Source: an uncultured Lachnospiraceae bacterium (GTDB taxonomy: Bacteria > Bacillota > Clostridia > Lachnospirales > Lachnospiraceae). Taken from it: 35,584 nt of DNA. The DNA lies in the NCBI GenBank assembly GCA_902800325.1, contig CADCDW010000018.1, forward strand, positions 1 to 35,584, read 5' to 3'. A program made the translations under genes and the position numbers. Positions 1-9,180 of this stretch are shown here, piece by piece. The notes below the pieces were generated by a model. That model was not told the origin of the DNA. It was given only the letters and a program-made list of their open reading frames with translations, and did not search any database. Every line of letters starts with the position of its first letter. Within the stretch, counting starts at the first letter, position 1.

Positions 1-120
1 CCTTGTTTTAAACTTGGTTTGCTTTAGCAGAATATATATTTATGAGCTTAGTACTCTTACATGTTTCAAAGAGTGCGAACGTGCTATGCGTGTACCTTGC
101 TTAAGCCGGCCTCGTACATA

Positions 121-165
121 CCATGCTCTGTAATCGACCCTAACATTGACAAACCGGAGTTTAGG
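121..165. repeat. Dispersed repeat copy 1, just downstream of yhaM
   Basis: Positions 121-159 match the right arm of the inverted repeat at 16634-16672 with about six differences over 39 bases. Shared blocks include TAATCGACCCT and GACAAACCGGAG. The similarity extends leftward through GTACATACCATGCTC (about 114-128), which occurs identically on the minus strand of the left arm at 16.6 kb. The block ends three bases before the stop codon of the exoribonuclease gene, so it sits directly after that gene on the minus strand, as the other copy does after the EF-hand gene. It has no coding potential that I trust. Function is unknown: terminator, mRNA-stabilising hairpin and MITE remnant are all possible. 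Confidence 0.6.
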
Positions 166-167
166 AA

Positions 168-1109
168 TCAGTCGCCGGTTATGCGCACGTTGGCGTCAAA
201 CATGCGATTGTAGCCCAACCATTCTTTTTTTCCTTTGTTGGCATTTATGAGTTCTGTAAAGGTTTCAAGCTTTGCATCCATGTTGTCTGCATGCGCAAGG
301 GCAAGAGCTTCAATAAGCCCAGGTTTTTTTGGCGAGCCAAATTCAAGCTCACCATGATGAGAGAGGATGCAATGTTTAAGTTCATTGGCTAAAACAGGAG
401 GAAAGCCCTCTATGGTTTTGATTTTCTCTCCAACCATCATTGCTCCCATGACTATGTGACCGATAAGCTGTCCCTCATCTGTATAATCGTTTTCAGGGAA
501 ACTTGAAATCTCATCAACCTTTCCTATATCGTGAAGTAAAGCCGCACTGACAAGCAAATCCCTCTTAACGGCAGGATAATTGTCTGCTATATATATACAT
601 ATTTTTGCAACAGATAAGGAATGCTCAAGCAAACCGCCTATAAACCCATGATGAATAGATTTGGCAGCCGAGTGGTTCTTGAATTTACCGATAAAATCAG
701 TATCTTCTACAAAAAACATTTTTAAAAGAGCATTTAGATGTTCTTCTTTTATGCTGTCAACTATTCCGAGAAGTTCCTTATACATACCATCTATATCTTT
801 ATCTGAGCTGGGCAGATAATCTTTGGGATCGTATTCCCCTGCATCAGCCTTTCTAATCCTTTTAATATTAAGCTGAAGCGCATTGTTAAAAGAAGTAACC
901 TGTGCCTCGACACGTATATAATCCATAGCCTCAAAATGATCTATGCCGTTATTCAGCTCCCATACCTTTCCATCCACAGAACCGGTTTTGTCCTGAAGCA
1001 AAAGAGAGTAATAGGATTTTCCCGCTTTGGTTGTAGCTGTTGTCTTAGTTTTACAAAGATATACCTCCGATATATTTTCGCCTTCTCTTAATTCATTGAT
1101 AAAATTCAT
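168..1109 (-). CDS. yhaM: 3'-5' exoribonuclease, YhaM family (OB-fold plus HD domain)
   Basis: The 313-residue product has the usual YhaM length (about 314). Residues 14-85 fit an OB-fold nucleic-acid-binding domain, with basic IKRIRK at the end. Residues about 150-280 form an HD phosphohydrolase domain: His153/His154 in IHHG, HS at 163-164, and the metal-binding HD pair H193-D194 in LLHDIGK. The family degrades RNA, and also ssDNA, 3'-5' in the cytoplasm with a divalent metal. The start is supported by AGAAAGGG upstream. It is the last gene of the long minus-strand run, 93 bp after the histidine kinase stop, so it may be co-transcribed or have its own weak promoter. Directly after its stop lies a copy of the dispersed repeat. 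The family call is firm; substrate preference is inferred from the family. Confidence 0.88.
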   Translation of the reverse strand: MNFINELREGENISEVYLCKTKTTATTKAGKSYYSLLLQDKTGSVDGKVWELNNGIDHFEAMDYIRVEAQVTSFNNALQLNIKRIRKADAGEYDPKDYLPSSDKDIDGMYKELLGIVDSIKEEHLNALLKMFFVEDTDFIGKFKNHSAAKSIHHGFIGGLLEHSLSVAKICIYIADNYPAVKRDLLVSAALLHDIGKVDEISSFPENDYTDEGQLIGHIVMGAMMVGEKIKTIEGFPPVLANELKHCILSHHGELEFGSPKKPGLIEALALAHADNMDAKLETFTELINANKGKKEWLGYNRMFDANVRITGD

Positions 1110-1202
1110 GGTTGACCCTTTCTTCTATATTTCATATTTGTAATATAAAAATACACTTTAAGCTTTAATTTCAATTAATAAATCATGGACATACAGTTAA
1201 TC

Positions 1203-2642
1203 CTAACTTTCAGCATTTTGTTCTTTTTCAACGGCTGATTTGGCAAGTGAAAATGTAAACTCAGTGCCTACTCCCTCTGTACTTACAACATTTATATTTT
1301 CATTGTGTGCCTTCATAATCTCCTTCGTTATGGAAAGACCGAGTCCCGTACCCTGCTTATCCTTTCCTCGTGATGCATCGGCCTTATAAAAACGCACCCA
1401 AATCTTTGGGATGTCCTCCTTAGGTATACCGCATCCTTCGTCTTTAATTGATATAAATATTTTTTCATTTTTTTCCGTAAGCGTTATATATATACTCTTT
1501 CCTTCCGGAGTAAATTTAATTGCATTGTCCAAAAGGTTATATATAACCTGCTGAATCTTGGTTTTATCCGCATAGACCATAGTGTGCTCGCAATGATTAT
1601 TGAGCCATATCTTTATACCGCGCTCTATGCATTTGCCTTCATAAGAATTCATCGCCATTCTTACGAGATCAAGTACATCAAAATCCTTTGCCACAAGCCA
1701 GATTCCGTATGAGTCAAATTTATTGAGCTCCAAAAGCCCGGTTGTAAGTTTAGATAGTCTGTTTGTTTCATTTACTATAATGTTAAGATATCTATCCTGT
1801 TTTTCCGGTGGTATGGTACCATCCTGTATGGCCTGAACATATCCTTTTATAGATGTAAGCGGCGAACGGAAATCATGCGATATATTGGATATAAAATCCT
1901 TTCTGTACTTTTCCAGCTTTGAAAGCTCTGAAGCCATGTATTCAAGTGATGCCGCAAGCTGGCCGATCTCATCACCCGATTTTATATCCAGCTTTACATC
2001 AAAATTTCCTTTTGAATACTGTTCCGCCGCAGCATTTATCTTCTTTATCGGACGCATAATTCTTCCTGATATAAGTCCCAAAACCGCAAATGATATAATA
2101 AGCATAATTAAAAACGGAACATATATAGCCTGTATTATATTTCCCTGCAAATCCTTCAATTCCTCTTCTGTTGAATGCATTAAAATCATACCGTCCGATA
2201 TGTTATTTATCCTAATTGGAATAGCAACCGTAACAACGTCCGTATCAAAATGCCCATAAAAATTTCCGGAAAAAGTCTGCATTGTAAGTATGTCAAAATC
2301 CTGATTAAGGAAAAATATGTTTTTAGGGGCCTCAGGGTGCGTCGGAGCCTTGGAATAAGCTACCACTATACCCTTATCATCTGTTATCCATATACTGGTT
2401 GCAAGAGTCTCACTATAATACTCCAAATTCTTTATAAGCTGATCATGAGTTATATTACCCTGCAAATAACCTGAAACAGTCTGGTCTGCTATAAGGAGAG
2501 CCTCATTTGTAAGCACCTTTGACCTTTCCTTAACCATAATCCGTCTTGTAGTATAGGTCGAATAAACTACAACAGATATAAACAAAGCTATTGATAAAAA
2601 CAAAAAACCCAGAAAGATTTTGTCAAATAATGAACGCTTCAA
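1203..2642 (-). CDS. Membrane sensor histidine kinase (HAMP-HisKA-HATPase)
   Basis: This 479-residue protein is a classical sensor kinase. TM1 is at about 9-29, an extracytoplasmic region at 30-170 resembles a PAS/Cache-type sensor, and TM2 lies at about 172-193. A HAMP linker follows at 194-246 (starting near IMRPIKKI). The HisKA domain carries the phosphoacceptor H256 in NISHDFRSPL. The ATPase domain has the N box (LLDNAIKF), G1 (DEGCGIP) and G2 (GTGLGLSI). It sits 3 bp downstream of an OmpR-type response regulator, its evident partner. The ligand is not deducible. The arrangement resembles PhoR/WalK-like or ResE-like kinases, but I would not assign a name. Confidence 0.93.
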   Translation of the reverse strand: MKRSLFDKIFLGFLFLSIALFISVVVYSTYTTRRIMVKERSKVLTNEALLIADQTVSGYLQGNITHDQLIKNLEYYSETLATSIWITDDKGIVVAYSKAPTHPEAPKNIFFLNQDFDILTMQTFSGNFYGHFDTDVVTVAIPIRINNISDGMILMHSTEEELKDLQGNIIQAIYVPFLIMLIISFAVLGLISGRIMRPIKKINAAAEQYSKGNFDVKLDIKSGDEIGQLAASLEYMASELSKLEKYRKDFISNISHDFRSPLTSIKGYVQAIQDGTIPPEKQDRYLNIIVNETNRLSKLTTGLLELNKFDSYGIWLVAKDFDVLDLVRMAMNSYEGKCIERGIKIWLNNHCEHTMVYADKTKIQQVIYNLLDNAIKFTPEGKSIYITLTEKNEKIFISIKDEGCGIPKEDIPKIWVRFYKADASRGKDKQGTGLGLSITKEIMKAHNENINVVSTEGVGTEFTFSLAKSAVEKEQNAES

Positions 2643-2645
2643 TTA

Positions 2646-3356
2646 TTATCTCACCTCAAATTTGTAACCCTTGCCCCAAACAGTAGTTATAGCCCAATTA
2701 CTTCCATCATGTATTTTTTCTCTAAGCCTCTTTATATGAACATCAACTGTTCTTGAATCACCTACAAACTCATATCCCCACAGCTTATCCAAAAGCTGGT
2801 CTCTCGTAAATACCTGATTAGGATGCCTTGTCAGAAAATATAACAGTTCCAACTCTTTAGGCGGCATCTCTATCTGAACACCGTCAAATATAACCGTATA
2901 GTTTGTTATATTGACAAGGAGTCCGTCATACTCCACAAATTCACCCTTATGATCAGTTTCTGCGGCAAGATTATTTCTGTCAGGTGCATAATTCGAACGC
3001 CTGAGTACCGCCTTTACTCTTGCCACCAGCTCATTTGAATCAAACGGCTTTATCATATAATCATCCGCTCCGAGCTTAAGTCCCAGTACTTTATCGAAAA
3101 CTTCTCCTTTCGCCGAAAGCATGATTATCGGAATCTGCATAGTTTTTCTGATTTCAGTGCAGACCTCATATCCATCCATATCAGGAAGCATTATATCAAG
3201 CAACACAAGATTAGGGTTAAATGATTTAACCAGACTCAATGCATCGCTACCGTTATAAGCTATCTCTGTTTCAAAACACTCCTTGGTAAGATATAAGGAG
3301 ATAAGCTCTGCGATATTTTCATCGTCATCTACTATAAGTATTTTTTGTTTGTCCAT
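2646..3356 (-). CDS. OmpR/PhoB-family DNA-binding response regulator
   Basis: The 236-residue protein has an N-terminal receiver domain with acidic residues D10-D12, phosphoacceptor D54 in LLDIMLPD, and K103 in MIKPFD. From about residue 140 there is a winged-helix Trans_reg_C domain ending in RTVDVHIKRLREK and TVWGKGYKFE, typical of OmpR/PhoB proteins that bind tandem DNA repeats. Its RBS is GGGGGGAAGGA just before ATG. It lies 51 bp after mutS2 and 3 bp before the histidine kinase, so the two are almost certainly translationally linked. Being in line with mutS2 and the tRNA synthetase genes does not identify the stimulus. Confidence 0.94.
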   Translation of the reverse strand: MDKQKILIVDDDENIAELISLYLTKECFETEIAYNGSDALSLVKSFNPNLVLLDIMLPDMDGYEVCTEIRKTMQIPIIMLSAKGEVFDKVLGLKLGADDYMIKPFDSNELVARVKAVLRRSNYAPDRNNLAAETDHKGEFVEYDGLLVNITNYTVIFDGVQIEMPPKELELLYFLTRHPNQVFTRDQLLDKLWGYEFVGDSRTVDVHIKRLREKIHDGSNWAITTVWGKGYKFEVR

Positions 3357-3407
3357 TCTTCCTTCCCCCCTGCTTTAAAAACATACATTAATTAAACCAC
3401 TGCCCTT

Positions 3408-5831
3408 TTACAATTCAACTATCGTTACCCCATATTCTCCTTCGCCGTATTCGCCCGACCTGTATGACTTAACGAGAGGATGTTTTTTTAAGAACTGATG
3501 TATTCCGTTTCTCAAAGCACCTGTACCTTTTCCATGTATGATAGTTACCTTTTCAAGATGAGAAAGCGCAGCATCATCAAGGTATTTATCTATAAGTGAT
3601 ACCGCCTCATCTACAGTTTTTCCTATGACATTTATTTCAGGTGATATAAACATTGCTTTTCCGGCAGATACACTTTTTCCTTTTACTTTTACATATTTAT
3701 TTTCAGGTTCTGCATCCGGTATGATGATAAGGTCGCTGATTGGCAGCCTGAAATTAAGTATACCCATCTGAACACCTGCCACTCCACTCGCATCCGGAAG
3801 CGAAGTTACACTACCCTTTGCATCCATGCTTATGACTTCTACCGTATCACCTATATGAAAATCCTTGGCCTTATGATTTGATGTCCTTTTAGGCTTATCA
3901 TTTTTCTTACCGGAATCATAGCTTTTTAACTTATCGCGAAGCTTGCCTCTTTTTTCTTCCATGAGCTTCATATCAGCCTTTGCCGGATTATTACGCCACT
4001 TATTATAATCGCGTATCGTCTTGTCAGCCACGTCTTTTGCTTCTTCTATCAGTTCGGCAGCTTCCTCTCTCGCCTTTGCAAGTATTTCTGCTTTCTTTTC
4101 ATTAAGATTTTTCTCTTTTTCCTTTAAATCTTTCTTTAATTCCTCTACTTCATTTTTATATCGCTCAATCGCTTCTTTATCTTCCTCGATTGCTTTTTTA
4201 TTTCTCTCAAGATCTGCTATAAGACTTTCCATATCCACACTGTCGGAATCCACATTGTCCTTTGCCGAATCTATTATATAATCCGGAAGTCCGAGCTTTT
4301 TAGATATGGCAAATGCATTTGACTTTCCGGGTATACCTATCATGAGTTTATATGTAGGCTGCAGTGTGGCTACATCAAATTCACATGAAGCATTTTCAAC
4401 GCCCTCAGTTGAGAGCGCATAAGTCTTAAGCTCACTGTAATGCGTGGTTGCCATACATCTTGCACCCATATTTTTAAGATGATTAAGTATGGCTATAGCA
4501 AGAGCTGCACCCTCTACAGGATCGGTTCCTCCTCCCAATTCATCAAAAAGGCATAGTGAATTTTCACTGGAATGATTTACTATATATACGATATTGCTCA
4601 TATGCGATGAAAATGTCGATAAGCTTTGCTCTATGCTCTGTTCATCACCTATATCAGCAAATACATCATCAAATACAGCCAGCTTAGAGCCCTCCATAGC
4701 GGGTATGTGAAGTCCTGCCTGCCCCATAAGCGTGAATAGACCGAGTGTCTTTAATGAAACTGTCTTACCACCGGTATTGGGACCTGTTACTATCAAAAGG
4801 TTATATCCCTCACCAAGTCTTATATCTACCGGAACTACACTATGTTTTTCCAAAAGAGGGTGTCTTCCCTGTTTTATATCTACGATTCCGTCCGTATTAA
4901 AAATCGGCTGACTTCCGTTATATGAGCGTGCAAATTTTGCTTTTGCAAATATAAAATCCAGATCTACCAAAGTATTAAGATTAAACTCTATATCTTCCAC
5001 CGCTTCCGCAGCCAGATTGCTAAGAGATGCGAGAATCTCTTCTATCTCTATAAGCTCTTCGTTGGCAAGTTCTTTTATCTCGTTATTGAGATTGACCACA
5101 GCCATCGGTTCGATAAAAAGCGTAGACCCCGACTGTGAACGGTCATGTATCATACCCGGAAACTGTGAACGGTACTCCTGTTTTACAGGTATGCAGTAAC
5201 GACCATTTCTCATGGTTATTATACTATCCTGGAGCTTATCCCTCGACGCATCGCTTTTAACTATCTTAAGAAGCTGGTCGTGAAGCTTGTCATTGGTATA
5301 CTTTATCTTTTTTCTTATAGACTTAAGATTTGAAGAGGCGTCATCCGCAATCTCATCCACCGCAAGTATACATCTGGTTATCTCAGAAGAAATGTGTGAA
5401 AGTGAAACAAGCTGATTAAATCTCTCTGTAAGCGAATCATATGTATCAAATGCCCCTTCATCGGTCTTTTCCTGATTTTTTGCAGTTACCGTGTCTGCAA
5501 GATCAGAACCATCACCATACGCCTTTACCTCTATGGCAGCATTTATAACTCCCGCCACATCCAGAAGCTCGCCTGCAGTAAGTACGCCTTTAACCTCAAG
5601 TCTTTTTATGGATGCCCTTATATCCTTTAAGCCGGAAAATGACACATTACCCTGTCTGTTAAGGCGAAGCAGAGCGTCTCTTGTTTCCTCCTGCAAAGTA
5701 TTTATAATATCTATATCCTGCTTTGGCTTTATGCGGTCACAGCGTCTTTTTGCCATCTCAGAAGTCGCGTAACCGGTCAGCATTTCCAATATTTTATTAA
5801 ATTCAAGCACGCGCAGACTTCTTTTATTCAT
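3408..5831 (-). CDS. mutS2: MutS2 family ATPase/endonuclease
   Basis: The product has 807 residues, close to the usual 780-800. It lacks the mismatch-recognition domain of MutS. Instead it has a lever/core region, the MutS-type ATPase with Walker A GPNTGGKTV (350-358) and Walker B LCLFDE (about 426-431) followed by LGGGTDPVEGAAL, then a long charged coiled coil (about 540-640). The C-terminal Smr nuclease domain (about 735-807) has the IHGKGTGALR motif. Known roles of the family are suppression of homologous recombination and ribosome rescue by splitting collided ribosomes; which applies here cannot be read from sequence. The start is supported by AAAGG nine bases upstream of ATG. It begins 11 bp after the aspS stop, suggesting one operon with hisS and aspS. 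Confidence 0.95.
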   Translation of the reverse strand: MNKRSLRVLEFNKILEMLTGYATSEMAKRRCDRIKPKQDIDIINTLQEETRDALLRLNRQGNVSFSGLKDIRASIKRLEVKGVLTAGELLDVAGVINAAIEVKAYGDGSDLADTVTAKNQEKTDEGAFDTYDSLTERFNQLVSLSHISSEITRCILAVDEIADDASSNLKSIRKKIKYTNDKLHDQLLKIVKSDASRDKLQDSIITMRNGRYCIPVKQEYRSQFPGMIHDRSQSGSTLFIEPMAVVNLNNEIKELANEELIEIEEILASLSNLAAEAVEDIEFNLNTLVDLDFIFAKAKFARSYNGSQPIFNTDGIVDIKQGRHPLLEKHSVVPVDIRLGEGYNLLIVTGPNTGGKTVSLKTLGLFTLMGQAGLHIPAMEGSKLAVFDDVFADIGDEQSIEQSLSTFSSHMSNIVYIVNHSSENSLCLFDELGGGTDPVEGAALAIAILNHLKNMGARCMATTHYSELKTYALSTEGVENASCEFDVATLQPTYKLMIGIPGKSNAFAISKKLGLPDYIIDSAKDNVDSDSVDMESLIADLERNKKAIEEDKEAIERYKNEVEELKKDLKEKEKNLNEKKAEILAKAREEAAELIEEAKDVADKTIRDYNKWRNNPAKADMKLMEEKRGKLRDKLKSYDSGKKNDKPKRTSNHKAKDFHIGDTVEVISMDAKGSVTSLPDASGVAGVQMGILNFRLPISDLIIIPDAEPENKYVKVKGKSVSAGKAMFISPEINVIGKTVDEAVSLIDKYLDDAALSHLEKVTIIHGKGTGALRNGIHQFLKKHPLVKSYRSGEYGEGEYGVTIVEL

Positions 5832-5842
5832 AATTTATACCT

Positions 5843-7639
5843 TTATTCCTCTACTTCGTTAGCTATTATACGGATTCCCAGCTCTTCAAGCTGTTTTTCG
5901 TCTACTATGTTAGGCGCCTCACTCATAAGGCATGACGCATCCTTAATCTTAGGGAATGCTATTACATCACGTATCGAATCTTCCTTGGCCATAAGCATAG
6001 TAAGACGGTCAAGTCCATATGCCAGTCCTGCATGTGGAGGTACACCATACTTAAATGCATTTAATAAGAAGCCAAACTGCTCATAGGCTTTTTCCATTGT
6101 AAATCCAAGTGCCTTGAACATCTTCTCCTGTATATCATTCTGGTGGATACGGACACTTCCTCCACCGATTTCATTGCCATTCAATACGATATCGTATGCC
6201 TTTGCACGAACTCTGCCCGGATCACTTTCGATGTACTTCAGGTCTTCCTCCATAGGCATTGTAAACGGATGGTGCATAGCCTGATATCTGCCGAGGTCCT
6301 CATTCCACTCAAGAAGAGGGAACTCTGTTATCCATACAAATCTATATTCATTTTTGTCAAGAAGCCCAAGCTGGTTGGCAAGCTCTACTCTGAGAGCACC
6401 TAGCACATCATATACAAGCTTGTTTTTGTCGGCCGCAAAGAGAAGCAAGTCTCCTGCCTCACCCTCCATAGCTGCTATGATATTGTTCATTTCATCCTCT
6501 GTCATGAATTTTGCAAATGATGATTTTACACTTCCATCCTCCTGCAAGGCTATATATGCAAGTCCCTTTGCACCATATCCTTTTGCAAAGTCAACAAGTG
6601 CATCTATCTTTTTACGAGGCATAGCTCCCTGACCTTTGGCATTTATACCTCTTACACTTCCTCCGTTTTCTATGGCACCTTTAAATACTACAAATTCACA
6701 ATCCTTGACTACATCGGTAATATCCTTAAGTTCCATACCAAATCTGAGATCCGGCTTATCAGAACCGAATCTTTCCATAGCCTCTTTATATGTCATTCTT
6801 TGGATAGGCAATTCTACATCTACTCCAATTGTCTCTTTGAAAAGCTTTGCAAGAAGTCTTTCATTTACATCTATAACGTCATCCACGTCTACAAAAGAAA
6901 GCTCCATATCTATCTGTGTAAACTCCGGCTGTCTGTCGGCACGAAGGTCCTCATCACGATAACATCTTGCTATCTGGAAATATCTGTCATAACCGGAGCA
7001 CATAAGAAGCTGTTTATAAATCTGCGGTGACTGTGGGAGCGCATAAAATGTACCCGGATGCACACGGCTTGGCACCAGATAATCTCTTGCTCCTTCAGGC
7101 GTTGATTTACACAGAGTAGGAGTTTCTATCTCCAAAAATCCTTCCTCAGAAAGAAATGCTCTGGTTAAAGTTGCAACCTTACTTCTAAGCATGATATTTT
7201 TCTGAAGGTCCGGTCTTCTTAAATCAAGATATCTGTATTTTAATCTCAATTCTTCCTTCGTTTTGCTGTTTTCCTCGATAGGGAAAGGAGGCGTTTCGGC
7301 CTCGGAAAGTATTCTTATATCTGATGCGATAATCTCTATATCACCTGTTGCTATATTTTCATTGACCGCACCGGCTCTCCCCGCAACCTTACCTGTTACG
7401 GCGATTACAAATTCACTTCTTAATTTTTCTGCCTTGGCATATTTTTCAGAACCGACATTTGCCTCTTCAAATATTATCTGAAGTATGCCTGAACGATCAC
7501 GAAGATCAACAAAAATGATTCCTCCTTTATTTCTGCTCTTTTGAACCCAACCCATTACCGTTACTTCACTGCCGATAAGCTCACTGCTCACCTCTGTACA
7601 TCTGTGACTTCTTTTAAGTCCTTTCATTGACTCAGCCAT
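5843..7639 (-). CDS. aspS: Aspartyl-tRNA synthetase
   Basis: Class II aminoacyl-tRNA synthetase that charges tRNA-Asp in the cytoplasm. I start it at the ATG at 7639 (MAESMKGLKR), preceded by GAGGGAGAT, giving 598 residues, the normal bacterial length of about 590. A further 20 codons are open upstream but have no RBS. Visible parts are the N-terminal OB-fold anticodon-binding domain (EVTVMGWVQKSRNKGG), motif 1/2 region (RYLDLRRPDLQ, RCYRDEDLRADRQPEFTQID), a bacterial-type GAD insertion, and motif 3 (GLAYGLDRLTML). It follows hisS and precedes mutS2 by 11 bp. Whether it also charges tRNA-Asn (non-discriminating type) cannot be settled here because gatCAB and asnS are not in view. Confidence 0.97.
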   Translation of the reverse strand: MAESMKGLKRSHRCTEVSSELIGSEVTVMGWVQKSRNKGGIIFVDLRDRSGILQIIFEEANVGSEKYAKAEKLRSEFVIAVTGKVAGRAGAVNENIATGDIEIIASDIRILSEAETPPFPIEENSKTKEELRLKYRYLDLRRPDLQKNIMLRSKVATLTRAFLSEEGFLEIETPTLCKSTPEGARDYLVPSRVHPGTFYALPQSPQIYKQLLMCSGYDRYFQIARCYRDEDLRADRQPEFTQIDMELSFVDVDDVIDVNERLLAKLFKETIGVDVELPIQRMTYKEAMERFGSDKPDLRFGMELKDITDVVKDCEFVVFKGAIENGGSVRGINAKGQGAMPRKKIDALVDFAKGYGAKGLAYIALQEDGSVKSSFAKFMTEDEMNNIIAAMEGEAGDLLLFAADKNKLVYDVLGALRVELANQLGLLDKNEYRFVWITEFPLLEWNEDLGRYQAMHHPFTMPMEEDLKYIESDPGRVRAKAYDIVLNGNEIGGGSVRIHQNDIQEKMFKALGFTMEKAYEQFGFLLNAFKYGVPPHAGLAYGLDRLTMLMAKEDSIRDVIAFPKIKDASCLMSEAPNIVDEKQLEELGIRIIANEVEE

Positions 7640-7760
7640 TTTTAAATCTCCCTCATTATTTATACTATAATTTATATAATCCTTGATAAGTCTGCACACC
7701 CTGTATTTGCATATGCTCGCTTATCTCTCATTACATCATTTGTACTTTCCTAATTCTATC

Positions 7761-9083
7761 TTAGATATCTCTGTCTTTAAAAAATTCCACAAACTCTGTA
7801 TATCCCTCTGCTGCCATCTGATCCTTCTGGAATTTTTTGTTTTTCTTCATTACAACTACATTGACAGACATTCCGGCTTCTCTTTCTTCCTTCGCCTTTT
7901 CAAGTATCTTAAGAAGCTTATCGGACGGCATGCCTTTTTCTACAAGATATGCCTTTTTATAATTTTCTCCCGGCACCTTAAAATCATTTTCAAGCAGGAG
8001 CATTATAATTCTTTCGAATCCTATCGAAAAACCACAAGCGGGTGTAGGTGTTCCGATGAACTTTCCTATCATCTCATCATAACGTCCGCCACCTCCGACA
8101 GAACCACCATACTCATCCATGGATATCTCAAATATAGGTCCTGTATAATATGACATACCTCTTACCAAAGTAGGATCAAACTGCATCTTGAAGTCGGCTG
8201 ACTTTGCATTTTCTACGCTGGTTATAATAGTTGCCAGATTGTCCGAAACCTCTGCATCCAGAAAATCTCCCAAAGTTTCTTTTATATATTTTACTCCTTC
8301 TATATCCCCGGTAACAGCATCAAAGAGCTTTAAATACTTATCAACAGCTTCTTCACCGTATCCGCATCCGATAAGTTCTTCTTTAACCCCTTCCAGACCG
8401 ATTTTATCCATCTTATCAAGTATAATAAATACTGTATCGTAGTCTGTTTCAGGGAAACCCGAGTAAGCTGCCATCGCCTTAAGGATTCTTCTGTCATTTA
8501 TTCTTATGGTAAAGTTTTTAAAATCAAGCTTTCCAAGAAGTGTTGTAGTTGCAAGTATAAGTTCTATCTCAGCAAGGATAGAAGACTCACCGAGTATATC
8601 TATATCACACTGCATAAACTGACGATATCTGCCTCTTTGCGGTCTGTCCGCTCTCCATACACTGCCCATCTGAAGAGCTTTAAACGGACTTGGCAGGTCG
8701 TTGGCATTGTTGGAATAATACCTTGAAAGAGGTAGTGTCAGATCATAACGCAGTCCGCTATCCGAAAGCGTACTTACGTCTATATCTGAATCGTCGTTTT
8801 TATCCACTTCTTTATCTGAACCTGCGGTTTTGGAAGAAATAAGATTATTTACCGCTCCGGTAAGTTTATCTCCTCTTTTTAGTATCTTAAATATAAGCTT
8901 TTCGTTTTCTCCACCCTGGTTACTGCTTAGGTTTTCTATATGCTCCACGCAAGGAGTCTCAACCGAAGTAAAACCAAAAGTTTTATATGTTTCCTTGATA
9001 AGGCCTATACAGTAATCCCTTATCGCCATCTCCTTAGGCAGTATATCCTTCATGCCTGTAACAGGCTTTTTCTTCATAGCCAT
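7761..9083 (-). CDS. hisS: Histidyl-tRNA synthetase
   Basis: Class II synthetase for tRNA-His, 440 residues, with AGGAGG upstream of its ATG. Visible motifs are LRYDLTLPLSRY (motif 1/2 border), RRGRYRQFMQCDIDILG (motif 2), the histidine-specific loop LVRGMSYYTGPIFEIS, and motif 3 ACGFSIGFERI. The C-terminal part (from about residue 370) fits the anticodon-binding domain. Two features are unusual. The usual RGLDYYT-type histidine motif reads RGMSYYTG. There is also an acidic, low-complexity insertion at about residues 89-111 (rich in D, S, K) just before the motif LRYDLT. No T-box leader is visible upstream; that space holds a tandem repeat. The following gene is aspS, the common Firmicutes pairing. 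Confidence 0.94.
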   Translation of the reverse strand: MAMKKKPVTGMKDILPKEMAIRDYCIGLIKETYKTFGFTSVETPCVEHIENLSSNQGGENEKLIFKILKRGDKLTGAVNNLISSKTAGSDKEVDKNDDSDIDVSTLSDSGLRYDLTLPLSRYYSNNANDLPSPFKALQMGSVWRADRPQRGRYRQFMQCDIDILGESSILAEIELILATTTLLGKLDFKNFTIRINDRRILKAMAAYSGFPETDYDTVFIILDKMDKIGLEGVKEELIGCGYGEEAVDKYLKLFDAVTGDIEGVKYIKETLGDFLDAEVSDNLATIITSVENAKSADFKMQFDPTLVRGMSYYTGPIFEISMDEYGGSVGGGGRYDEMIGKFIGTPTPACGFSIGFERIIMLLLENDFKVPGENYKKAYLVEKGMPSDKLLKILEKAKEEREAGMSVNVVVMKKNKKFQKDQMAAEGYTEFVEFFKDRDI

Positions 9084-9131
9084 GTATATATCCTCCTGAG
9101 TTATTGTTCATTTTCATATATATATTAAAAT

Positions 9132-9180
9132 ATTCACTTTTCAGTGTATACTATATAATCCGTTTAATCTATACAATTCT
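9132..9180. repeat. Degenerate edge of the 37-bp tandem array
   Basis: This stretch retains pieces of the 37-bp unit (TATACTATATAATCCG compared with TATACTATCCG in the array) but with insertions and drift. It looks like an older, decayed end of the array. On the minus strand it also offers TTGTAT, 17 bases, TAGTAT as a weak promoter candidate for hisS, which I do not press. Confidence 0.35.

Noticed and set aside
7640-7699. A 20-residue N-terminal extension of AspS
   Set aside because: No ribosome site at the upstream ATG; GAGGGAGAT precedes the ATG at 7639.
7683-8153. A 156-residue plus-strand open frame across the hisS 3' end
   Set aside because: It overlaps hisS on the other strand, is rich in Leu/His/Phe as antisense frames here are, and has no ribosome site.
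9084-9180. T-box leader before hisS
   Set aside because: The gap is too short, lacks a T-box sequence and a terminator/antiterminator pair, and is occupied by repeat remnants.
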